Part shown: positions 10,450-21,300 of the stretch, one piece after another | Layout: every line of letters starts with the position of its first letter | How positions within the stretch are numbered: the first letter of the stretch is position 1 | Assembly (NCBI GenBank): GCA_900175165.2 | Contig: FWWN02000705.1 | Span: 2,313 to 44,553, forward strand | From: Rhizomucor pusillus | Lineage: Eukaryota; Mucoromycota; Mucoromycetes; Mucorales; Lichtheimiaceae | Direction of reading: 5' to 3' | DNA length: 42,241 bases | The notes under the pieces: model-generated | Told to the model about the DNA's origin: nothing | What the model saw: only the letters and a program-made list of their open reading frames with translations | Database searches by the model: none | Translations under genes and position numbers: made by a program

Positions 10450-11529
10450 ATGACCATTGCAACAGGGCGATCCTCGTCGTCGTTGTGCCCGCCGGCGCTG
10501 CTGCTCCTTGTCGGCTTTTGCCTCGGTGTCCTGTTTACGTGTGGCATATCCCCGCAACCATTACAAATTGTCAAGGAGAATAGACTATCGACGTTCATGC
10601 ACTTTTCGCGCAGAGCTGGCTCATCCTCGTCTGATATATTAAAGTTCGGTAACCCTGGTACGGTATCAATCAAACACTAGTGGTAATAGAGAAAATTTCT
10701 GACGATCTTGTAATCGCCGACAAGGTCCGGTGCATGATCTGCTTGAACGAACGGAATACGTCGCCTCATACAACCGACGCGACCGTGTGCCTGACTGGGT
10801 CGGCGAGCACCTTACCGCTGATTCACTTGCCGCTGGTCCCGACGTGAATCGCGACAAGTCCAATTTCAAGGAAGATACCGATATCCCGAGCATGTTTCGC
10901 GCTTTGCTCAAAGATTACACCGGCAGCGGATATGACCGTGGCCACATGGCACCTGCAGCAGACGCCATGGCAACCCAGGAGGCAATGGATGAAACCTTCC
11001 TCTTATCTAACATGGCGCCCCAAGTGGGTGTTGGTTTCAATCGACAATGTACGAAGGCAATTGCTGCATGATTTTGTCATACATTGCAGTAAGATTTACT
11101 AACTATTGTATTACCCCGCCGCAACTTTGTGTAGATTGGGCTTACTTTGAAGGTTTCGTCCGCGACTTGACAAAGAATTATACGGACGTCTACGTGTACA
11201 CCGGTCCCTTGTTTTTGCCGCAACCTCTCGGCGGCAGCTCGTCAAGCAAGAATCCAGGATACCAGATTCAATACCCTGTCATCGGCACGACTCCCAACGT
11301 CGCTGTACCTACCCACTTTTACAAGATCATCTTGACGACCAAGGACTCTAATTCATATTCTTTGGGTGCTTTCGTCCTCCCGAACCAAAAGATCAGTAGC
11401 TCCACGCCGCTCACCAAGTTCCAAGTCAACCTGACGGCTATAGAGAAGGCTGCAGGGTTGCAATTCTTTGATAAGCTAGATAGATCACAGTTCTCGGATC
11501 TGTGCGCGCAGATCAAATGTGCTGTTTGA
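10450..11529 (+). CDS. NUC1: DNA/RNA non-specific endonuclease, Nuc1 / nuclease C1 type
   Basis: Three exons (10450-10657, 10725-11048, 11135-11529) encode about 308 residues. The protein is a beta-beta-alpha metal nuclease that cuts DNA and RNA. The key motif YDRGHMAPAAD contains the catalytic His (DRGH), and SNMAPQ...FNRQ supplies the metal-binding Asn. YNRRDRVPDWVGEHLT is the usual start of the domain. Residues about 13-33 (PPALLLLVGFCLGVLFTCG) form one hydrophobic segment, a signal anchor or signal peptide. Relatives act in the mitochondrial intermembrane space (Nuc1/EndoG) or are secreted by zygomycete fungi. The location cannot be decided from sequence alone. The ATG at 10450 gives the hydrophobic N-terminus in frame with no intron needed. 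The gene is convergent with the MFS gene, 177 bases apart. Confidence 0.92.
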
Positions 11530-11706
11530 CGTATGCAGTAAAGAATATATATCACTGTTTCTATTATGACTGAACTTACAAAAACGATCCCATTGTCAAC
11601 GAATCACAATAATAACTTATCGTCATTATAATATTAATAGATCGCGAATATGTAATTAACATAATATACTAGTAGACAGGAATGGATATACATACATAGA
11701 TATTGG

Positions 11707-13599
11707 TTATTGTCTCCGGATCAATTTGGAGTATAAATTAGGGAAAATCTGTGGCTCCTGGTAGCCACCTTCAGATTCCATGCGCTTGTTTCGACTGTTG
11801 TACAGCCAAGCGAAAAGGATCATGGGCATGGAGAGTCCCACTGCCATGACGAGGGCCTGTCGCATATTTCCGGGTGGGTCGCCGTTATCATCTCGAAGCG
11901 CATCCATGGATGATAAGAAGATCAGTCCGCATATCTGCGACGCTAGCCACAGCAACGGGCTGGACACTGATTCCGAGACTGGATAAGAACCTGTTCCCAA
12001 AAAGCATCGCATTGTCAGCTACATAACAGCAAGGGTTTAAGTTCAAAGTCTAGCTTACATTCTACACTCAGTTCCAGGGCAATGGGTAGCAATGAAAACG
12101 CAAAGAATCCATAGATGGCACAAACGATGATAAGTGGTACATAGTTATCGAACTTGACTGTAATTGGAAATACAACAACGGATGTCAGCTGGCGTACACA
12201 TACATACAATATCGATAATTACCTTCGTAAAGCATGGCTAATTGCATGCACGCCAGCACAGGTACGTACAGCTTCAGGACAACCTTGTGTAATTTCGTTT
12301 TGTCGATAAAGATGCCTGTGGCTACTGCTCCGACGATGCCAGCTACAATGAGTGCCACAGCGAGGTAGCCTGCGTCGTCCACCGAGACACCGTACGGCGT
12401 GACAAATTGGGTCAACAGCGAAGCAACCGTTGAAAACAGGCCAGCAAGAACTCCGAACGCGAGAAGGAGGATAAGGAAGTTGTAATTTGTGAAAAGCAAC
12501 CAGAGACTTTTGACCAGCGGAAGCTGCCGTTCCTGGCTGTTTGAGGCACTGTACGAGGGAGGTGTGTTTGGTTTTCGTGGTATAAAGATGGTTGGTATCG
12601 CAAAGGCTGTGTTGATGCATGCAACGATAAGAAACTAATACAGGGTGGTATTTTGTCAGTCTTGATTTAGAAGATTGCTTCAAATATTCTCACTTACGCC
12701 TAGCCACATTTCACTGGCATTCGTGACAACTGCTGGCATAATAAGCGACGCAAGTGCCATTCCGACTGCGTTTGCTGAATGAAACTGAAGTTAATATCTC
12801 GAAACTCACTTCGTGTCTACATATAAAAATGGATATTTACCTAATCCAGCGACGGTGCTTGCTGCACCGCGTTCATCGGGAGCAAACCACAATGCAGCGT
12901 ACTATCAGGGCAGATTGGTTTAGTTCGGCGTAGAGTGGAGGTATGTGTTCTACTTACAGGAGTTGCTGCGCTGAGGAAAAATGGTTGACCGAGAGCACAA
13001 ATAATCTGTGTACGGCTTTACTGTGAGAAAATCACAACGATCGCGCGGTACATCCATATACCTGACCGATGAGCGCCAGCGCTAAACGGTTTGGATGCTG
13101 CTGTACAAACGACGAGAAAAAACGAAGCCATGATCCTACTGATTGCAGCGTGGCACCTACCACCAGCTATGCGAAAACCAACAACAACTTGCATCAATCG
13201 ACCACGAGAGAGTATAAAGGGACGTAATTCCAAACTTACACCCATCTTTATGCTGTGCCGATCATACACAAAACTCGATAAAGGACCGATGAAAATGAAT
13301 ACGAGCATGAACATGTTCGAGAGCCAGTTGATGGCTGTCAAGCTAGTACCGTTGAAAAATGTCTGAGCATATTCAGGGATTGGGGCAACGCAGAGCCACG
13401 AAAGAGATGATCCAATATTCAAAAGTGCAATTAAAGTGAGTCCATAGAATCGTACGGGGTATACTCGGTATTGTTGCTGCTGCTCTTGATGGTTGTCCCC
13501 TGCAATCGATGTGAGCTCTATCTGTGTCGCTACATTGCTTGTTTCCTTGATTTTCGAGTCCTGCGATGTATCTGATATATTGTCGTCGACAGATGGCAT
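11707..13599 (-). CDS. MFS transporter, FLVCR/DIRC2-like
   Basis: Eight exons (13599-13240, 13166-13062, 13005-12958, 12901-12841, 12774-12698, 12634-12223, 12157-12059, 11990-11707) keep frame and give about 481 residues. Roughly twelve hydrophobic segments are visible. Family marks: YPVRFYGLTLIALLNIGSSL at the first membrane segment, INWLSNMFMLVFIFIGP, WFAPDERGAASTVAGL after the first bundle, and SYPVSESVSSPLLWLASQ near the end. These fit the FLVCR/DIRC2 group of the major facilitator superfamily, whose animal members move heme, choline or related small molecules. The substrate here is unknown. The N-terminal ~45 residues are hydrophilic and cytosolic. The start at 13599 (MPSVDD) is preferred over upstream ATGs, which lie in pyrimidine-rich leader sequence. 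The final intron (12058-11991) must use the acceptor next to SYPV; an earlier AG breaks the frame. Confidence 0.87.
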
Positions 13600-13866
13600 T
13601 AAAATGGATGATGTATGTTTTCTTCCTCTTTCCCTGTCTCTCTGTCTTTTCTTTTCTTGTCCTTTTTTTGCAAAAGAAAAGGAAGAGGAGGATCTAAAAA
13701 AGGGGAGGGGTGAAAGAAATAATCCAAAAACCAGGCAACGAGAGAAGATTAGGCAACTCTGCTCAAAGTGTGTAACGTCACATTTTTCCAGAAAAGGAAT
13801 TTGCAGCCTATCCAAACTCGCTCTTCCAGTTCCAGTGTGGGAGAACTTTTTTACTCATATCCCTTG

Positions 13867-16047
13867 TCATTTTCGCAAATCTACTATTTTAAACTCGTAG
13901 TCTTTGACTCGAACGTGCCCCACATCGTCGTGTGTATCCTACAATGTAATGTAAGCGCGCAATATTCTTACGAGGCACAAGCAGAGACTATGTATTACCG
14001 TGTATATCGGCATATCAGGATGAGGATGGAAGGCACCTTCCTTCTTACAAGAGCTTATTATTTCAACACCAGGCGGATTTGTGAGCCGAAACACACCAAA
14101 ACTGGAAGTCCGATCAGCGCGCTAAAAAACAGCAATCCCCACTTGCTGCTTCGCTACTTACTCTGGTTGATATTTGGGCGCACAGACGATGGCTACTGCT
14201 TCAGGGAGCATGAGCTGGTACGAGCAGTGCGTATGCAAATCTAACGAGCTTAGGAAGCAAGATTGCGATGGGTGTGTCTAAGTGCCGGAGAAAGAAGATA
14301 AATATACTTAATATCAAGATTACACTATGCTATTCACGCAAACTGCACGTACATGTATCCAGCCAAACGTAAGCAGATCGTTCGCGTCCTGGAATTCAAA
14401 CACCTCTTCTTCATTCTCCGTCGTACAGGTATCCGACGTACCGCGCTGCTTTGGTATAATCAATGTTGTCATGGTAAACCTATTGTTTTTCTTGGCAGCC
14501 GCGGAGAGGGGGCATTAGTTCAACAAAAAGCGACAACGAGCGGGTAAATTTGTTTCAGTCATTACCAATTCGCCGCATAGAATGCCGCATGTTTCTATGT
14601 TCTTGTTGGTATTGCTCTCAGCTATTGAAAGGAATCGTTTCTTTAAACCGGAGGGGATATCAAGCATGCGCAGTGGAACACCGCCCTCAGTAGTTGCTGA
14701 TTATGTCTCGGTTGTTAAGTATCCGCTTACTTATAAAATTGTATGCCAAATCACCTGCCCTTACCTAAACTAGTGCTTGCTTCCTCGGAGGCTGCTGCCA
14801 AGGCAATTTTGGGTGGCAATGCTGGCGCCGCAACCTGCTGCTCTTGTTGTTGTTGTTGTTGTTGTTGTCGTTTGGTATCATCTCCAAATCCAACTTTGGG
14901 CGGTAGGGGAGGCGCTGATGGACTCGGTCCGGTAGTTTTGGGTGATGTAGGCGACGGATATTCATGTTCGAACACCTTGGGCGGTACCCGCGGTGCCGCT
15001 GCTGTCGACTGCTGTTCCGAGACGACTGCGCTATTGCTACTATATACAAACCTATCGCAACGAGTACTTAGAAAAAAAAAGAGACTGCGTTTTTTTTGTG
15101 CAGTCCTTACCCGTCGCTTTGATTGTAATGCAAGGAGGCCGGATACTGCGGTGTGGAGCCCGATGATGGGGAAATACTCGTATCCAGCGATGGTCTAGAT
15201 AATCACAGTTGATGAAGACGACAATGGAGCGACGACTGGATAATCTCGTACCTGGAAACTGAGTTGCCAGGAATTCCGGCAACTCCCTTTAATGCCTCCT
15301 GCAGCGACCACGATGCAGTATTTTGATAGATTTTCGAATCCTCTTCTTGTGACTCTTTGTTGCTGCTAGTTTGTGTCTTTTCCTCACTTTCAACTAGTGC
15401 TTTCTCTGTATTTCAAAATTCAGCGAAGACTGTTACTAGCATTCATTTGACACTTGTTTGCCCTGTCCACGCGCTTACCATCTCCTTCCCAGCGACCATT
15501 GCCTGTCTCCAGCTCCTTCTCAATGTCTTGTTCGACGAGTTGTTTTGTTTCCATGCCACTGTGAATTTTGGCCTCATGATATGCCCGGTACGCGGTATCC
15601 AACTGAATCTTCATTTGCTCCAATGCATCCAGAGCCTCCAGGCAATTCTATATCTCTTCATGTCAATTTTTAGCTGGAAACTAAATCGCACACGCGATCG
15701 AGCAAGGTTTATTTACGGCTTTTATCCTCTTCAACTGCCGCTTATTCTCGGCATTCTTGTATTCGGCGTGCTTTGGCAGCTCTGTGAGTCCTAGGCTTTA
15801 TACCAAGAATTCATCAGCATCATAAGTACTTCTCCTTAAATGATGTGCCTATATTTGTTGCGTACTTTGTATATTTCATGTAAAGAACATATGCTTGCTC
15901 GAGATCGCCTTCGCTTCGATATATGTGTGCTTGCTTGATCAAAAGATCAGCAGATCGAAAGTACAGCCGAATGGGTATACTCTGATCGACAGAGACTGAC
16001 GCAAGCTTGTTCAACTCTGCCGTTGTCTTGGGCTTGGCATCTGCCAT
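13867..16047 (-). CDS. AMSH: AMSH/STAMBP-type JAMM deubiquitinase
   Basis: Eleven exons (16047-15849, 15790-15717, 15647-15479, 15405-15252, 15194-15111, 15051-14765, 14696-14566, 14490-14353, 14277-14162, 14101-13999, 13938-13867) give about 508 residues. The N-terminal helical domain ([38 protein letters not shown]) is the USP8/AMSH dimerisation or MIT-like region used for ESCRT contact. The middle is disordered, with polyQ and three xPPK motifs (RVPPKV, PLPPKV, ALPPKI), likely SH3 ligands. The C-terminal JAMM metalloprotease has [10 protein letters not shown] (catalytic Glu) and [14 protein letters not shown] (zinc ligands, H-x-H-x7-S-x2-D), then [14 protein letters not shown] and IVDLRK at the end. 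Family role: removal of Lys63-linked ubiquitin from cargo at endosomes. All catalytic residues are present. The first intron appears to be GC-AG. Divergent with GWT1. Confidence 0.93.
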
Positions 16048-16151
16048 GTCGACGAGAGTTGCATAAGAAAAGAGAAATGGAATTCAGGCTGACATTAAAC
16101 CTGCCTGACCTGTCCAACAAGGCACGACAGGGACAGAGTGTGCATGCAACC
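16048..16151. promoter_or_regulatory. Short divergent promoter, AMSH / GWT1
   Basis: Only 104 bases separate the start codons of two genes transcribed away from each other. All basal promoter elements and both leaders must sit here or reach into the neighbouring coding sequence. No clear TATA box is evident. Confidence 0.6.
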
Positions 16152-18002
16152 ATGAACCGAGACGAGGCTTACAAGCGTGCTCAAGAAGCTTGGGTCTCAA
16201 ACTGCACGGGTGGCTCTGTTGCAGAGATCATCTCAGTGTGCTCGTCGTTAGTCGTAAGCATTGCTGATTTGGCAGGCTAGTTGCCATAGATCTAAAGAGA
16301 CGGGTTTAGGCTTCTCAAGCTTTGTGGGTCAACCTCGCAAACGCAAACCTGGTCAACCCAAACGACTTTGCGAGCCAACTTTTTATCTACGTTGTCCCGA
16401 TGGTGCTAAGCCAAACCGTCGCCGCTGACTACGCAAATGTTGTCTCTGTCAGTCTTCTATCCTTGGCAATGCTTGTCAGAATGTCATGCAATCAACGAGC
16501 TCAGCAAACATCGGTAGATACAGGCTATAAATTTTATATTACAATTTACAGGGCAGGAATGATGTTGTTGACATGTTCTGCTATCCTTGCTGTCGATTTT
16601 CCGATATTCCCCCGTCGATTTGCCAAAGTAGAGACATTTGGGACATCTTTGGCAAGTTTATCACTTTCTACAACCATCATCTTCTCACTGGAAGCTAACA
16701 TATTGGACACAAAAGATGGATGTGGGTGTGGGATCAGTTGTATTTTCGTCCGGGATCGTGTCATCGAGAGCATATCTCTCTACGATACCCAGCAAGTCCA
16801 AGCTATCGCAGCTGGTCGCATCCGTGCGTTCAGCACTGTCGATTCTCATTCTTGGAACTTTGCGTCTCCTGCTGACAAAAGGCGTTGATTACCAGGTATG
16901 CATATCTGTGGACATTTTTCTTTCTCTGATCTCTGCGGACCGCGTATATCCTCACCATGCAGGCACGCTAGGAACATCATTCAGAATACGGTTTGCACTG
17001 GAACTTCTTCTTTACGCTCGGTTTCCTACCACCGTTTGTTACATTAGCGAGCTTTTTGCACCGCATAGTACCCTTTTCTATACTCGGTCTGACTACAGGA
17101 GCTGGTAAGTTTCTTCCAACTGGAAACCGATCCCATTCTTTTTTAACAATGATCACTTTGCACTCCCAGTATATCAGTTCCTATTGATGCAACAAGGGCT
17201 GCAAACATGGATTTTGGAAGCACCTCGCATCGATCTGCTAAGTGCAAACAAAGAAGGCATTTGCAGCTTTGCAGGTAATGAAAAAAATCCTTTTTTATAC
17301 GCATTTAACAATTGACACGGGCTTGTTTCCAGGTTACTTGTCTACATTCTTCCTTGGTTTGGATTCGGGCATGGTTGTATTTGATAAATATTTGAGCAGC
17401 CATGCTATTTCACGTTGGCTAGGATTGCAGACAGCAAGCAACCGGAGGCAGGTCATCATTCACTTGTCGCTACGAGCAGCATTCTATTGGATACTGTTCT
17501 TCGCTTGGATTACATTTGCAAGCAATGAAGAATCTCTAAGTGTATCTCGACGGATGGCAAGTTTTACAGCTATAAGGCTTGGTTGGAAGAAAATGCTGAC
17601 ATGATTTTTTTTTTGGGTGGTTAGGCAAATCTACCTTATATTTTATGGGTCGTCGCGTTCAATTTATCCTTGCTAACTGCACTGGTGCTTGTTGAAGAAG
17701 CTTTTGGCCCCGGAGGAGCTGGCCGTGGACCTTTTCTGCTTGAAGCAGTCAATATCAATGGACTGCTCACATTTCTATGGGTAAAGGACTACCGAGGGAT
17801 TGGAGCGGGCGTTTGTTTGTGTACCGAAAGCTTATTCGACTACTGTTAGGCAAACATTCTTACTGGTCTTGTTAACTTGAGCATGAAAACACTGTATGCA
17901 TCCACGTTAGTCAGTGTCGCAGTTTGCTTAGCTTACATGACGGCAGTGTCTGCACTGCCATGGGTTCTTTGGAAAACCTTTGGCCTAAGAATTAAACTTT
18001 GA
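16152..18002 (+). CDS. GWT1: GPI-anchor inositol acyltransferase GWT1/PIG-W
   Basis: Eight exons (16152-16253, 16310-16651, 16716-16895, 16972-17104, 17170-17274, 17333-17556, 17625-17780, 17850-18002) give about 464 residues, the normal length. The protein acylates the inositol ring of GlcN-PI in the ER, an early GPI-anchor step; fungal GWT1 is the target of the antifungal gepinacin/manogepix class. Marks: N-terminal [33 protein letters not shown] followed by [87 protein letters not shown]. About twelve hydrophobic segments are seen. Two introns (16652-16715, 17557-17624) start with GCAAGT: each splits a conserved segment exactly, and no nearby GT keeps frame. The start lies within the 104-base divergent promoter shared with AMSH. 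Confidence 0.95.
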
Positions 18003-18385
18003 TTGTTAGAGATCTAGTGGTGCTTATTAAATTGAGGTAACGAATATATAATGATATCCATTCTCTTGCCAACTTGGCTATCACATTGAAACGATACGTA
18101 GACGCTGAACGCGTATGTATATGATATGATTGCATGGGATCATGTAAAGTGGATCTGTAATATATCGCAAATTGGGCTGCCTCCAGACCTGGATTTTTAG
18201 AGCAATGTTCCTTTGTTGCATATCCTGAGCTGCCTTTTCCTTTGTTCAGTGTGTATATCAATATCCCCTTTCATTCTATTTGACATACAAATTGTGTTCG
18301 CGAAAAATTCATTTTTCAGAACACAGAAACTTTGATTTTTGGTCTTGAACCCCTTTCTCTTTTAATCACTGCTTGTTTCACGACC
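18003..18385. other. Intergenic GWT1-CHD1
   Basis: Downstream flank of GWT1 and upstream region of CHD1. No coding signal on either strand beyond short random frames. No repeat or RNA gene seen. Confidence 0.5.
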
Positions 18386-21300
18386 ATGCACGGTAAGTAC
18401 TGTTTCTCCATATGCTTTGACTCCCAAAGTGCACATTTCCTGGTAAATCTGCTCCTTGCACTATCTTATCGTCTGCGCACTGCCCGTGTCCTTTTCATTT
18501 CGGACAATGCACCCGTTGCTTGCGGCTACCGTCGACTTGGCCAAGTGCATTTTATTGACTTGACAGTGTAACTTTTTAACTTGCACTTTGCTGTCTTTGG
18601 ACTCGCCCGCAAGCTTCTTTTCGTACCTGGTCTTGCTCTTGCTCTGGACTTTACTCCCTTCTCCCGAACTGTTGCTTCTCGCGATAATTCTCACCCTCCT
18701 TCATTTCATCGAGTTGTGTGTGTCCTCAGTGCGGAGAGCAGCTCCACGGCCCGTCCCCCTTTTCCCATTTTCTGTTTTCTTTGTATCCATCATTTCGGTG
18801 CGTCTTTCTCACTATACGTAATAGATTATACCGATTCAGAGGAGTCGTCTAGGCAAGCCTCTGGAAAGGGTGGTAGAAGCAGCAATGATTCCGACAGTGA
18901 TGTCCCTTCTCAAACCATTGTCTCTCGAAAACGCAAGCGGCGTCTTGTCTTGAGTTCAGACGACGAAGGGACGCCTCAGGCGGTCCCATCTGATGGATCC
19001 ACGTTCAGCGGGGAGCTCACTCCTAGCCCGGCACGTTCGGACATCGAGAACGTCGAGCATGATTCGTTCGAGGAGTTGAGTGAGGGCGAAGAACGACGGC
19101 GCCGTCTTGGCAAGAAAAAGGACGAGATTGACTTCCGATACGTTGATCCAGAACTGTATGGCTTGCGTCGTTCATCACGCCGAGCAGGGCAAAGCACGCG
19201 ATACCAGCAGGTATACTCTCTGATTTACTCTCGAGTTAGTAGCCATGGATCTTAACGCAACAACAATAGACATATTCTGTGACTTCAGACGATATGTCAG
19301 CTACGAGCGATGCTGTACCCTCGGATGACGACAGCGATGACGACTACGGCTCCGTCGCCGCGGGCCGAAAACGCAAACGCGCAACTACTACCCGCTCTAC
19401 AAGTTCGAGCCGACGCAGTAATGGTAAATTTCATGCAATATTTTGAAGACGAATGGAAATGTAAGACTGAAACCTGTATTCAGGAGCGTGGGCTGCGGAC
19501 GAAGATAGCGAAGAAGAAGAGCTGCTTGACGATGAAGATGACGATAGTTCGGACAGTGTCTTTGGTCAGCCAAAACGGAAAGGTTCAAAGAGACGACGAG
19601 GTAAGAACTGAATTTCCTTGTTTGGAAAGAACACTTATCAACTAATATGATGATTTTCTAGGTGGCAGAAAAGTGCCCACCAGCGATTCGCTACGTTATT
19701 CGACCCGCAAGCGCAACATTACAAATTACAATGAAGATAATGCGGAGCTCTGGGGACTTTCGGAAGATGATGACGATCAAGCCACCCCCTATACCCCTCA
19801 AGCAATCGAGGAAGAAGGCGATGTAATTGAAAGCGTGCATGACCATCGGCGGAAAGAAGAATTCGGTATGCATTATATTATTCGCTCACAAGTATCTTGG
19901 AAGCATCGTGACTTATGAAATACATAGCTGATGAAAAGGACGATGAACCTGAGCGAAACATGGAGTTCCTTATTAAGTGGAAAACTTGGTCGCACGTGCA
20001 TGATACCTGGGATACCTATGAATACCTCAAATCATTCAAGGGCTTTCGAAAAGTAGAGAACTATATCCGCAGTGTGGTTTATGAAGAGCTTGCTTTGCGT
20101 AATCATCCAGAGACGACGCAAGAGGAACTCGAACAGCAGCTTATCAATACAGAACGTCGACGGGAGGAAATAGAAGCCTGGCGCACCGTGGAACGCGTGA
20201 TTGCAGTGCGTGGTACACCTCCCAACTGCGAATACTTTGTGAAATGGAAGCGTTTGCATTACGACGAGTGCACTTGGGAAAGTGCAGATCTAGTCTCGGA
20301 TAAATACCAAGAAGCTGTCGATAACTTTCTCGATCGCGAGCAGAGCCAACAGATACCTCCTCGCTCTGCAACCTATTCCAAGTCCCGTCCAACATTTCAG
20401 AGCATCCGCGAGCAGCCTTCTTACATCCAAGGTGGAACCTTACGTGATTACCAACTCCACGGTATCAGCTGGATGTACTACCAGTGGTGCACTGACAAAA
20501 ATGGCATTCTCGCTGACGAGATGGGTCTCGGTAAAACAGTGCAAACAATCGGGTTCCTCAATACGCTTTTCCATAAGCACAATGTATATGGGCCATTCCT
20601 GATCGTCGTTCCTTTATCGACTTCCGACAATTGGATGAACGAGATCAAGCATTGGGCACCAAATATGAATGCTATTTGCTACGTTGGCAACCGTAACTCG
20701 CGTCAAGTTATCCGTGAACAAGAATTTTACCTTGCAGGCACCAAAAAGCTAAAATTCAACATCTTGGTCACTACATACGAGATCATCCTCAAAGACCGCG
20801 AAGAACTCAACCGTTTCAAATGGCAATACCTCGTTGTTGACGAAGCTCACCGATTGAAAAATTCAGAATCACAACTCTACGAAGCACTCTCAAGCTTCTA
20901 CACTGTCAATCGCCTTTTGATCACTGGTACACCGCTTCAGAACAATGTCAAGGAATTACTAGCGCTGTTGCATTTCCTCATGCCAAATATGGACGATCTC
21001 GATGATCTCGACGTGGATCTGGAAAATGAAAAAGAGGATCAGCAAGAGAAGATCAAGGACAAAATCAGGAAGCTCCATGCCCGTCTGAAGAATTACATGC
21101 TTCGCCGTCTTAAAAAGGATGTTGAAAAATCGCTGCCAAACAAGACTGAGCGAATTCTACGCGTGGAAATGAGCGAGACGCAACGCGATCTCTATAAAAA
21201 CATCCTTGCGAAGAATTTCGAGGTGCTCAACAAGGGTGCCGAGAAAAACAAGAAGCAGTGGCTAAATATTGCAATTGAACTCAAAAAAGCCAGCAATCAT

